A DNA stretch of 64,000 bases, from assembly GCA_039619475.1 (NCBI GenBank), contig CM077116.1:248257440-248321439 (forward strand), in the 5' to 3' direction. A model generated the notes under the pieces. That model was not told where the DNA came from. It made no database searches and worked only from the letters and a program-made list of their open reading frames with translations. Both the position numbers and the translations under genes were made by a program. The DNA comes from Icerya purchasi (taxonomy: Eukaryota > Arthropoda > Insecta > Hemiptera > Monophlebidae). Positions 1 to 11,109 of this stretch are shown piece by piece (position 1 is the first letter of the stretch; every line of letters starts with the position of its first letter).

Positions 1-304
1 TACTTCTTGTTACGTTACTCACAATGAATCATAATGTGCCGAACTATTCAAAAAATATGTGAAAGTAAACGGGGTACTTAAGTACGCTGATGAAATATTA
101 CGAATGTACCCCACAGTATATCTGTGTTTTATTCTTACGTCATATGATTTTAGAGCATTACACGGTAAACAGTTTATAATTTGTAATAATAATCTCTGAT
201 TATTGCTCTCAGTGTTATTTCTTCAGGAATTCCTATAGACAGTGTTATGGTCAACTTCAATTGTGCTCGAATAAACAACACGTTCTCATTGTCCGCGCTT
301 TACA

Positions 305-415
305 TTTCGATTATTTAATTTAACTTCTGTAATAATTTCTGTCGTCGCCTAGGGTTGAACACTTTAGACTTCCGCAGTAACGGGAGCCAAGCGTTCTAGC
401 AACTGGGCTATCGCA
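305..415 (-). repeat. tRNA-derived SINE, family B, old head-only copy
   Basis: Read on the minus strand this segment has a tRNA-like head (GTTGCTAGAACGCTTGGCT) followed by a region matching a second copy at about 46712-47054: both continue into a CGACGACA segment, an AATTATTACA-like stretch and AATAATCG. The RNA polymerase III B box is badly eroded here (GTGTTCAACCC instead of GGGTTCGATCC). Only the head and the first part of the body are recognisable, so this is an old truncated copy. The match was made by eye and the outer limits are approximate. Confidence 0.5.
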
Positions 416-639
416 AATTCGTTAATTATAATTCATCTTATTTTTTTTTCTTTGTCTAAAATTGTTTTATTTGTATCGAGAGTTCGGTACTGCATTTTCC
501 TAGCAGATTTTTTTTTTTTTTAATTTTCCGCATTTATAAGCTTGCTGCACCGTTGCAGCCGTATATAACCATTTTTTCCCGTACTACAACAAATTCTTAA
601 ATTTTTCAGTACTTGTCCGTTTTTTATCGGTTCTTATCT

Positions 640-2482
640 TTAATTCTATTTTTCGGTGCATATCTTTCACACTTTGGTATTCTTAGTCTTTACTTCGTTT
701 TAAAGTTCTTCAATATAGAGCTATTAATGATATTATCGAAGACGTTCGATCTCCGGTAAAAGCTGGTCTTTTCGCAGGTGACTTGGTAGTGTTTCTTACA
801 TATTCAAACATAGAACAAGGAGAACACATCAGCAAGAGACGGCCAACAGAATCACAACGAGAGCTCAAAACAGCGGTTGGAAGTTTTCTCTAAAAAAAAA
901 AACAAAAAACAAAAGCAGTCTACTTCTGTTGAACAAGATCCTACTAAACACTTCACCCATTCATCGTTATTTGGGACTTCATTTCGACAATAAATTAATT
1001 TAGAGAAAACGTATAACTCAGCTAACTAAATCGTGTACAGCAAAACTAAATCTGCTAAAAAAAACCCCATCGCACGGAGCTGTCCACCGTTCTTTATTAA
1101 TGACAATTTACCGCTCGAAATGCAGCTATAGAGCCCCCCCCCCTGGTTTTCTTTAGCAGCCATGACAGATCTCACCAAACTGGACACCATCTATGAGATT
1201 TCTCTTCGCTTAGTTACAGGCGCGCTCAGAACATCCCCAATACCCAGCCTCTATTGTGAAGCCTCACAGAGTGGCGGCCCCCACCGCTTCGATGTGATTA
1301 CCTTACAGTGAACCTATTACTACGTACAGAAGCTAATTCGGGTCTTCCAGCAGCAAACAACGTTATGCGATCAATCCAGAGCCAATCAGAAACCAGACTC
1401 TTATGATCTCGAGTTAAAAGGATCTTACCCTACGCATCGAGAGTCTTTTCACACCGATTTACCAATGATTCAAGATTTCCTCAATGGAGACACAATAAAC
1501 CTGCAAAAATCTTTCCACCGTGGACAGTGAAACTAGCCTCATTTGACTATTCGCTGCTGCCGAAGAAGAACTCTTATTTTTTCATAGTTCATAAACTACT
1601 TTCCCTGCAAAGAAATAGATTATATTACTCAGAAAGGACAAAGCAGAATTTTCTGGTTGCGCGGTCGTTATTGGTCAAAACATTATTCTCAGATTTTCGC
1701 TTCCGCCGCTATTCTCCGCTCTGTTCGTAGAATTGTACGGCATCCGGCTAGCTTTGGAACACGCGGTTAAATCAAACCAACATATAATAACAATAGTCAC
1801 GAACGCAATGACAACCTTACAGAACATCCAACAAAAATTAAACCACCCGATAGCTGACTCCATAAATATATATAATCGTTCAGAATTCATCGCCCGGGGT
1901 AACCTTCTTGTAGGTTCCTAGTCACGCAAACATCCCAGGAAACCTCATGGCCAATCGTGACGCAAAAGAGGCATTCAAAATGCTTCCGGTTCTGCGATTT
2001 CAGACTTCACCTGTTGATATCGAGGAGTCTAGTAAAAAACTTTTTTGGAAATTGTGGCGGAAAAAATGGACGGAGCAACAAAATCCACCACACCTACATG
2101 CAGTCAAACTATCAGTTCACGAATGGAAATTTCAACCAAAAGGTCGAAAAGATCAGCTGGTGCTGTGCCCCCTACCTATTGGCCATTCCATCCTTACGCA
2201 TACGTATAAATTTCAGAATCTTGCTCCACGAATCTGTGACAGATGTGAAGTTCCTATCACCGTTCCCCACCTTCCAACAGAATGGCTAAAGGTCGTTAAC
2301 CTATATGTTGTAGCTTCACTCCGCCATATCCTCCTTTGTCTCTCCTGTCCCACGTTTACCCCTCCGTCACATCCCTTTTCGATTTTCTCAAATCAGTAAA
2401 CCTATTTCATAAAAGATAATAAACTCGCTAGCCGCACTTCTAGCCTAGCTGCTGCACATAACGCGAGAAAGAAAAAAAAAAA
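640..2482 (+). pseudogene. Decayed 5'-truncated I-type LINE (end of reverse transcriptase, RNase H, 3' tail)
   Basis: Conceptual translation in shifting frames gives successive pieces of a non-LTR retrotransposon ORF2. Near 727-790 is AINDIIEDV followed by LFAGDLVVF, a damaged form of the FADD reverse-transcriptase active site. Near 986-1130 is LGLHFDNKLI and LNLLKK, and near 1164-1260 LDTIYEISLRLVTGALRTS, typical of the thumb region before RNase H. Near 1733-1860 is an RNase H helix (LYGIRLALEHAVKSN), and near 1947-2290 a C-terminal region with AKEAF, LPIGHSILTHTYKF and a CDRC motif. Stops and frameshifts are numerous, so it cannot be functional. The sequence ends in a short 3' UTR and an A-run at about 2471-2482, the expected LINE tail. 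The I clade is inferred from the AINDI and RNase H layout and was not tested by phylogeny. Confidence 0.75.
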
Positions 2483-2824
2483 GTTTTTATAACTCGTTAG
2501 TTTTGCTGACATTTTCGTAGTCCCGTTTAAACATTGCCACGTTTACACCGTTGCTTTCACAGTAAAATTCTTTTAAATCAAACACATACGAAACGGTATC
2601 AGGTGAATTATTTACCGAAAAATCTTAACAGCGACATTAATGAAAAAAATTGAAAAACCGAATTAAATGCGTGTAAACTTGGGTACCGTTCAATATTTTG
2701 TCTACTATAATTGAATGTTTTTAATGATAATTTATCTTTATTTTCATTTTTAATTTATAAAAAAAAAACCCCCAAAGATTATCCAAAAAATGACGGTACC
2801 CGCGAAATGGTTTCGTTTTCTATG

Positions 2825-3173
2825 CAGGGTGGTCATCCAACCGGGAAACCGGGGATAAGCCGTGAATTCTGCAAACCCGGGATTTTATCGTAAAACCGGA
2901 AGAAAAAGTAAAAATAGCCAAAAACGATATTTTTAATAAGAGAAAATCATTTGAATCGAAAAATGAATGCATTTTTTGATGTACTTTACTCGAAATAAAT
3001 TACGAAGTTCTGTCTTATTCGCATAACAAGTATGCTGCGGCGGTCAAATATTGTCAATAGTAATCAAAAAAAAAAATCCATTTTTCTTTTTGTATAATTC
3101 TAATAATCACGGAATCGGGAGGATTTGTACCAGGAAACCGGGAATTCAAAATTATATTTGAGTGGCCACCATG
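2825..3173. mobile_element. Short non-autonomous DNA element with inverted termini (about 349 bp)
   Basis: The left end reads CAGGGTGGTCATCCAACCGG and the reverse complement of the right end reads CATGGTGGCCACTC, giving an imperfect 11-12 bp terminal inverted repeat. Subterminal CCGGGAAACCGGG-type motifs appear at both sides (2840-2852 and about 3131-3142). There is no coding capacity. Flanking CTATG on the left and CTATA on the right could be an eroded 5-bp target duplication, but I am not certain of the exact ends or the superfamily. Confidence 0.5.
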
Positions 3174-3395
3174 CTATAATTCGAATAACAAGGTTTAAAA
3201 GCATTTGCATTGTTAATAATTTAACCCGCCTCATTTGTCTCTTTACAGCATGCCTCTTGTTCCAAATTTAAAAAAAAAAAAAAGAATATCTGATTGCAAA
3301 CTGCTTGAGCCTATCTGGTACACGACGGTAAATTGCAATGTTTCCGTTTACACAATCGTCAGTTACGTAATAAACATATTTTTATCTCTTTTTAG

Positions 3396-6300
3396 GTCAT
3401 TTCGAAGGTATTATTACCGAAATTTAAGTACCGGATCGGTTCAATGGAATTTTCCAGAAATCAGTATGTCTGGTAAGCAGGAACTAATTGCCGAAAATGC
3501 TGTGATTTCGAAACAATCTACCGTTGATAGTAGCGCTAAGACGGAAGTTCTGGAAGCACCGCCTGCTCCGAAAATATCGTCTTGTAATTATTACTATCGT
3601 AATATGAACGCCACCGGTTCATCAGTTCAATGGAATTTTGCAGAAAACGGCGAAACTGAATGTAAATCGGAATACGCCGATGAAAATTTTATAACATCGA
3701 AAAAACAGTCACCTTCTGAAAATAATGCGGCAAATGATGTAATGCTGGATGCGCCACCGGCTCCAAAAATATCATGTATAGACGATGGCCCGGTTTCTTC
3801 TCCCAGTTTACAAACTGTTCATAAGCGTACTTCCGTAGAAGAGAATACAGCTGTAAAAAGAAAACGTACAGGTTCGTACTAACTAGTTCATCTAGTCGTT
3901 TTGAAATATTATTCGCATTTTTTTCCTTATAAATACTTTTGTCTGATAAAATAATTCGTATTTAACTTTTATACATCCTATTTCGTTAATATTAATAAAT
4001 TTGAAGTATTTAAACATCGCTATAAAAAAAAACAAAAAACAACTAAACTATCTAATAAATATTTAAATTGAATACAATGAACGCGTGAAGCGCACGTAGT
4101 TTACCGAATTTGATCGTTGGTAAACATCTATATATGCGTGCGGTAAAAAATTCAAGTTTTAGCTGATAAAGTTAAAATCGTTTATTTGTCGCGTTAATGA
4201 TTAAATTTGTTCTTTTAGCAGCCGTGCAAAAAAGCAGATTCCATTTAAAAAAAAAATAATTTCTAATCACGATTGAAAATTAAATTAATTCTGTTCTCGC
4301 ATTACTAGAATCATCGTCGGACGATCTCGAAGTTCCTGAAAAGAAAAATTTCCCGCCACTACCCGCTTCGCCGCCACCGGAAATACCGCCGCCTCCACCT
4401 CCACCGCCGTCGACTGAATCTTCGGAAACTCCGTCGCCTCCACTTCCGCAGAATCCTCCGCTTCCACACGCACCGCCGCCAGCGCCGGTTAATCCTCCTT
4501 TGCCTCCTTGTTCGCCGCCTTCAACGCCACCTCTTACACAGTCTTCGTACACACTTCCGTACTTACCTACAACATCTGTACTATCTTCATTACCGGTAAA
4601 TCATATGCCCATCCCCGCTGCTGCTGCTGTTGCTGCTGTTGCTGCCGCTACCGGCGCTGTTCCATTACCGATAGATGCGTCAGCGTTAACCGCGGTACCG
4701 TTAAATATTCCAACGGTGGTACCTCATTCGTTACTTAATTCGTCCATCTCTCCAGCGCTTTCGATAAATCCACCTCTTCCGCATGAACAGTCGACCGTCA
4801 CATCATCTTCCGGTAAACCGAAGTTTATAATTTCTTCGGCATCGGTATTATACGGAAAACCACAGACTAATGCGGACGAAGAAAATTTACTGCTAAACGA
4901 TACTTCGAAGGAAATCGCTAAAGCTGACGATGCCGATTTATCAAACAAATCAAAGGTAATGAAATTTATTCGTAACAATAAAAGAATTGTTTTTCCTTCT
5001 CTTGACTGCTACGGTCATTTACTAAGATCTCGCTTCTTTTTTTCCTCTCCCTCTCTCTCTCCCTCAATTTGTTTTTATTTTCTTTAAATATCTATATCGA
5101 ATCGATAGCGTATATTTTCTTTTCGGAACTCTCTCTGGTTGTTGTAGAATGTCTCCTAGTGGCTATTTTCGTGTACTTCCAACCCTGATGGATGTCTTCT
5201 GGATTTCTTCAGCGACGTATTTTATCTTTTTTGCTTGATGCAGTGTTTGGGGTCTAATATACGGCATAGTGCTGCTTCCCTAGCAAGCGGAGTAGCTTTT
5301 GTTTGTTGCGCTAGATTCCGTCAGCATTACTTCTCGATGCGCATTTCTATAAATCGGCTACATACAGCCATACCGATTTCAGTGTGTGTAGAATAATATT
5401 TTATTTTCCACTTGTAATTACGATCACGATCAATACCACCGGAGTAAAGCTCTGTACTTCAAGATATTCTTTAATGTTGAATTTTATTGGTTTATATATT
5501 GTTGATCTTATATTTCTGACATATGATCTTTTTTGTCCCCCTGTCCCCTCCATCGCCATTGAAAAAAGCTATTTTTGTTTTTTATTTTCATTGTTATTTT
5601 CCATTCATTTAAGGATGAATTTTTCTTTTCTTCGAAATATAAATTATGGTGAGATAAAAAAATGATTTCGAGATTGTACGAAATAATTTTTTTTCTTTAA
5701 ATTATAGTTTAATAGTATTTAATAAATGAAAAATGTTATAAATTCTTTTCGCGCGTCGAATTAGTCAATTCGGTTTAATCTTGATTAAATAATAACAAAT
5801 TCTCTTCGACGCCTTAAATTTTGCATTTGTTTAAGAACTTTTTAATACTCACATTCAGTATTTTTGCATAAGCAACTTGTATCATCGGCAAAACTATTTT
5901 CGTAAAAATACCTCATTCGGTTAATCAGCAACTATATTTATACCAGTGGAAACGGAGAAGTTAATTTACGATGTACTATCCTGTGTAGATTATAAAAATA
6001 GGGGGGGGGGGGCGTAAGTAACACAACGTGCGAAAAGCATATATAATAAAATCAAAATTAATAACGAAATGTTTTTTATTTATCAAATGAAGGAAGCCGT
6101 TAATTTTTCGTTTTTAAAAAGAAATAATTAATAGGTTTATTTTACTAAGTTAAATTTTAAAAAAAGAAAGCTAAGTGTCAACTTGTATCGATGCAACTTT
6201 TAAATAGATGTCATGCGATTTTATCGTAAAATAATCTATGTGCATAAAATAAATATGGTTTTAGATCATTTTTTTTTTTTTTTTCATTTCGTTTTACTAA

Positions 6301-9300
6301 AATTAACTAACTCCTAACTTTCATTATTGACAGTTCTTTATTTACTTCAGGATTCTGCCCCAGTCATGTAGCAACAAGTTATCACAATAAACTATTACAT
6401 TTGATAGTTGTATTGCATTAATCATTTGCACACATTTTGTCTGGCTCTTGAATTTCAAAAAAAAAAAAAAAAATCGGGAATCAACCTCAAAATGTTCACT
6501 CTTAATTCCTACATACACGCATAAATGTCGTATTTTCTGAACGTTCGAATTGAATTTTTGTTACATTTCGAATTCTTCATTAGAAGTAATAGTGAATCGA
6601 ATTCAAAGAACTATCGTATCTATTTAAGAATTTTTACCCTATGGTGAGAAGACGAAGTCTTTTTGATATGTTGCATTTATCAAGGTCATTACTAAAGTTT
6701 GCATTCACTGTCCGACTGCTTTCGCTATCGTCATCTTTTAGCAACTTGTCAAGCTCGACTGGAATGTTCTAATTTCAGTTTGGGAAATTGCTTACGCCAT
6801 GAGTTGTTGTTCCGAATTTAGAATAATAAAAGTCGCCGTTCAGGGCAAAATAAAAAAAAAAAAAAAATTATAATACGTTAAAATAAACAGATGTATCACA
6901 AAACATTAAATATATTAACTAATTATAAATTGCCGACTTGTTTAATCGGTAATTTATAATTAATTAGTTAATATATATTCAACGTGCATACATGTATATT
7001 CGTCCGTTTATTTTATTGCGTTAAATGACACAAAAATTTCTATTGCAAATTAATAGTTTCTAAAAATTTATTCGAGTTAAATTAACGGTTAATAATTGGA
7101 AAAGTTTCTCCGTTTTCTAAAATTCTTAAAAAACTCGAATGCCATTTTCTCTGATTTATGTAAAAATTTACAGCTTTAATATTATAAAGAAAAACGGAAA
7201 TGATTTGAAGGAATGTGCTATAACTTTCCAGTTTGTATTGAAAACCTTCTATGTAAAATAAAATTTATAACGCGTGTTTTTATTTGTCTTTCGAGGGACG
7301 GACGCGTTTAAAATGTAAAAAAACAATTTTGTCAAACACAGACCACCGATGTTCCTAATGTAACAAATAAGTACAAGAATAATTCGACATAAAAAAGGAA
7401 CGCGCAACCGCTAATGAAGCTAGTTTCGATTATATTGTCGCGAATTTTTAAAAACATTTTTTAATCTACTGCGTGTACTTGATTAAAAAACCGTTATTTT
7501 TTAAATTTCGCAAAAATTTATGAAAAAACTTTTTGGTGTAATATAGATTTCTTCGTTTGGCGATAAAGTCGAGAGATCTTCAAATAAACCAAATTTAAGC
7601 ACAGCCTTAGATTCGTTTTATTCGGATATCGCATCATTACACGATGTTCAACCTCCCCACCAATCTGAAAAACCAGCCGAAGACGCGGAAAAAAGTCAGC
7701 AACCCAATGAACAGCCAGCCTTGGATGCGAAGCCAATAAATAATCCGGATGAGTCGCAAATAAAATCGAACATAAAGAAGAAAAAGAAGGTATACTTTCA
7801 TGCTAATTGTACACTTGAAAAATCATATTTAACAGTTTAATTCTGGTGAAATTGTTTTATTCTAACAGCAATTGCATATACATTTCGAAGTTTTCTCTGT
7901 TCCTGTAACTTAATTCCAGACTGTCGTTTCTTTACCTACATTATGCAAAAATACAAACGCTTTACTTCTAGTTTATCGGTTAGGTTTTTCCCGCTCTTAA
8001 GAAAAATTAAAAATTTTTGCTTGCCTAAATTGTCTTGTAAAATTTAAAATAAAAATAGTACATTAACAGTTTCATTAATTTTTGTTATATTTCACAAATT
8101 GAAATACCGTCGTCCAAATAACGAAGTATTTCGTTTGCTCCGTTCGTGGCAATAAAGATGCTCGCTTAAAGAAAATACACTTTTCCGGCCACATAAAAGA
8201 TAACGTAGTTATGCAGCATTTTTTCCCCTACCCTGGGCGCGCCAGCGGGCTTGACCCGATAACATGATAATTCGATAAAGAAGACTAAATAGTCAGCTGG
8301 TCCGAAAATATAACCAAGACTGGGAACAAGGAACCGGTTGAGTAAGACGGTATTGCGAATAGTGGTTAGAGAATAAAGATGGATAAATGTCCAACCAAAG
8401 TCGTGATAGGAAAGAATGTCTGAAGAAGAGAAAGAGTCGAAAAATAGATTGTTGCGGGCGACTAAACGAGCTAAAGAGTCAGCTAAGTCATTGCCCTCTA
8501 TATTGGAATGACTCGAAACCCATAGAAAGTCTATGCGGATGGAACAGGCCAAGAACAAAGTGGAGACAAGAGATCGAATTGAGAGAATGATACCGTCAAA
8601 GGAATGAGAAGGAAGAGAGGAGATGACTTGAAGAACTCCTCTAGAATCGGAAAAGGTCGGGAATTTGTGAAACCCACTTGCATGGAGATCGATTCGGCCG
8701 AGAAGATAGAGCAGAAAGAAGGAAGTCTGAAGGACTCAGAATGATGAAACGAAGGAGACGTAAACGCATCACTCTTAGAACCATCTGTAAAGATTAAAAA
8801 ATAGGCGGGAAAAGGAGGAGTCCAGCAGATGAAGGAATTCATAGTTGACTACATTGTGAGAGAATGAATTAGCTCGGATCGGGAGAGAGGGGAAATTGAT
8901 AGAGTGTCATATGCTATTAAAATCATAAGAAAAGTAAGGAAGACTGTTATAAGAGAGAACGTAGGGAAAAAATTTGGAAACACGAGCAGCTATATGCGAT
9001 AGAATCGAAATTATATGAGGCCCAAAGCACCAGTGGTTTTTGATATGAAGATAGGAAGGAATAAGATTGGATGAAGAAGTGGGGAGGCGTTTTATTAAAA
9101 AGCGATAACCAAGTAATGAGCGACGAATGAGTAGAGGATGAGTGGCAGATTCGGATAATGTTAGATACACTTGTACCTAAACAACATTTGGTTTTGGAAT
9201 TTTCTTTCCGTTATCTTTATACAAAGTAGTAATCTAACAGCGCACCATTGAACAACAATAATATTTTACAAGTTGATAAATAAAAAAAAAAAAAAAAAAA

Positions 9301-10327
9301 AAAAAAAGATTTTTTTACTATAAACAATTCACAAATTTTTCTGGTATTTTATACGTATTAACATTAGAGCGGATCCTTTCCAATATTTACTCCAGCTAAT
9401 AATTTTACTATTTCATAAAAATTAATTATTTACATATTTCATTCACTGTTTATATGATCTTCAATGTTAGCCATTTTGCTAGTTATCAATAATATGTATA
9501 TTGAAATTCATAGACATCAAATATTTATGGGTAAGTTAATATCTATACTTGTTTTGTTTTTTTATAGCAATTTGAATGTAACCGATGGGTAAATTTATTG
9601 ATAATTATAATGCAATAACGCAAGTATTTATGAAAATAAATGAAATGCATAAATAAATAAATAAGTAAATAAATAAATATATAGTCCCACTCAGAACTTT
9701 TTCACGTGGCCCTTCATTCAGAGTTGGGCAATAAATTTCCTTGTAGTCCGTTACGATATACTTCCTTTTTTCTTAAGAATTTCCGTAATAACTTTAGTAA
9801 TTTATACTTGTTACAATCTTATGGATTATGAAGTGTGTGACAAGTTAAAACAAACTTAGCATGAAAAGAGTATAATAATATTGTTTAATGATTTTAATAT
9901 TTTTCATATAAACAACGTCGTATGGTTTATTCTGCGGCATATACTTTGAATCGTTTGAATAATTTAAAACGCACAAAATCAGTTTCAAATTTGATATTTG
10001 ATGGATAATTGATTTAAGCTTTTCTGTACTTTTTTTTTTGTTTTTGTTTTTTATGCAGCAACCAAATCCTAACTGTAGGTGAAATGCATCCTATTTACTG
10101 TTTAAAGTCGGTTTTTTGTTTTAAATCATAATGTACTTGAAATTAAAAAGCCATCTATAATGATTGATAAAATTATGACTACATGTAGTAATAGCAGCGT
10201 GATTTGATATACTGATTGTTATCTTTTAACGTTTCAGATTAAATTCGATGTTGGATTATCATTAAAAAAAAAAGGATTAGAAGGACTCGTAGCCAAATGG
10301 CAAAAAGTTCACTCTACATTAGATTAA
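3396..10327 (+). CDS. Formin-binding protein 4-like protein, last four exons (5' part not found)
   Basis: Exons 3396-3871, 4309-4955, 7547-7789 and 10238-10327 (stop TAA 10325-10327) have AG acceptors and GT donors and join in compatible phases (2, 1, 0, 0) to give about 484 residues. Exon A has a WW-type half-domain (YYYRN...VQWNFPE) and repeats it once with a following APPAPKIS linker. Exon B is proline-rich, then has an alanine run (codons near 4617-4650). Exon C begins ISSFGDK, contains LDSFYSDIASL and ends in lysines. Exon D ends GLEGLVAKWQKVHSTLD. WW domains, polyproline tract, FYSDIA block and terminal KWQ block in this order are what I know of FNBP4 proteins, which bind proline-rich ligands in nuclear and actin-linked complexes. 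The tryptophan that should open the first WW domain must lie in an upstream exon that I could not find. Introns contain LINE and repeat sequence. The assignment rests on motif recall, not a database search. Confidence 0.72.
4956..7546 (+). other. Intron of the FNBP4-like gene
   Basis: The intron starts GTAATG after AAATCAAAG and ends ATATAG before ATTTCTTCG, phase 0. It is AT-rich and holds a C/T-rich run (about 5037-5075), a G-run (6001-6012), several A and T homopolymers and the hairpin at 6911-6976. I see no coding relic in it. Confidence 0.65.
6911..6976. repeat. Long AT-rich inverted repeat (hairpin)
   Basis: The arm TATATTAACTAATTATAAAT... at 6911-6936 pairs with 6946-6976 across a 9-base loop (CTTGTTTAA). 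About 25 pairs form, with one mismatch near the loop and a 4-base AATT insertion in the right arm. It lies in the intron upstream of the third FNBP4-like exon. It could be the palindromic core of a tiny MITE or a fold-back intronic structure. Confidence 0.6.
7790..10237 (+). other. Last intron of the FNBP4-like gene, hosting a LINE relic
   Basis: The donor GTATAC follows the lysine-rich end of exon C and the acceptor is GTTTCAG before ATTAAATTC. The intron holds a minus-strand LINE relic (8221-9175), an A-run of about 25 bases near 9282-9307, and a small AAAT repeat region near 9650-9680. The remainder is anonymous AT-rich sequence. Confidence 0.65.
8221..9175 (-). pseudogene. Old, internally deleted copy of the 59.7-63.9 kb LINE family (RNase H and 3' end)
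   Basis: On the minus strand, pieces in different frames match the intact LINE at 59701-63894: ESATHPLLIRRSLLGYRFLIKR against ESAMQPLFIRRSQLGYNFLIKR, LIFTDGSK and FCSIFSAES of RNase H against LTFFTDGSK and FCSIFTAES, and FLWVSSHSNIEGNDLADSLAR against LLWVPSHSGIEGNELADFLAR. The Cys-rich C-terminus is deleted. The 3' end (plus-strand GCGCGCCAGCGGGCTTGACC) matches the 3' UTR of the intact element (GCGCACCAGCGGCATTGACC). Frameshifts and stops make it non-functional. It is truncated on the 5' side at about 9175 and lies antisense within an intron. Confidence 0.85.
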
Positions 10328-10482
10328 GTTTCCTACTTTCATATATTATGTGATACACTTTCAGGCGGATAAATTTCTTAATATTTGTTAAACATTTTCT
10401 GCGATAAATTATTTTTAGTAAAATATAACGTTACTATTAATTTCGAAGAAACTGTATTAAATTCTTTTTATTTTATATGTAT

Positions 10483-10530
10483 ATATATATATATATACGT
10501 GTATGTGTGTGTGTGTATATATATATATAT
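10483..10530. repeat. AT/GT microsatellite in the FNBP4-like 3' UTR region
   Basis: A compound dinucleotide tract, (AT)n then TGTGTGTGTG then (AT)n, followed by a GTGTGTGCGCGCG stretch. It lies between the stop codon at 10327 and the candidate polyadenylation signal at 11086. Confidence 0.85.
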
Positions 10531-11085
10531 AGCGTGTGTGCGCGCGTGATGTTTCAAATTTATTATTACTTCTATCTGAAATATGTTATTTAGTTTGTTC
10601 ATGGTTATAAAAATATTAACAACAAGGACCGAAAAGCCCGAACTAAATTATTAACTTTTAAACATAGAACTATATTTGCAGAAGTTTTAAGATTAGTGTA
10701 TTAGGTGCGGATTAGAAGTTCCTCCATCCGTACTTCACATATATGTTACATAAATGTTAATTTTTTATTCATTTTTACTAAGTAATTTGTATACACATAA
10801 ACTAAAAGTGTAATATCGCCAAAGTCTCGTTTCACATTTTCAAATTTTTTAATTATCGAAGTTATAGTATTTAGTCCCTACGTAAAAAAAAAGTCTCCAG
10901 ATCCGCTTCTGGTTTATATTATACGATTTTTATTTCTTACAGCAAGTGCATTTAGTATGAAAGTTTAACTTTTATATCGGCTTATGCCTAATTAGTGTAA
11001 AAATTGTATTTTGTAATTATATGTTCGTTAAATTCTATCGTTTAGTGTATTTTTATTCATGTGTACACACATCACATTATTGTTA

Positions 11086-11091
11086 AATAAA
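11086..11091 (+). terminator. Candidate poly(A) signal of the FNBP4-like gene
   Basis: AATAAA occurs in AT-rich sequence about 760 bases after the stop codon. Weaker AT-rich hexamers occur earlier, so this is only the most canonical candidate. Confidence 0.4.
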
Positions 11092-11109
11092 ATATAATGT
11101 TTATACAAC

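Noticed and set aside
1675..1921. Separate short ORFs on both strands near 1.7-1.9 kb
   Set aside because: The plus-strand one is a fragment of the decayed LINE RNase H and the minus-strand one is its shadow.
4280..4552. Glycine-rich 90-residue frame on the minus strand
   Set aside because: It is the antisense reading of the proline-rich exon of the FNBP4-like gene.
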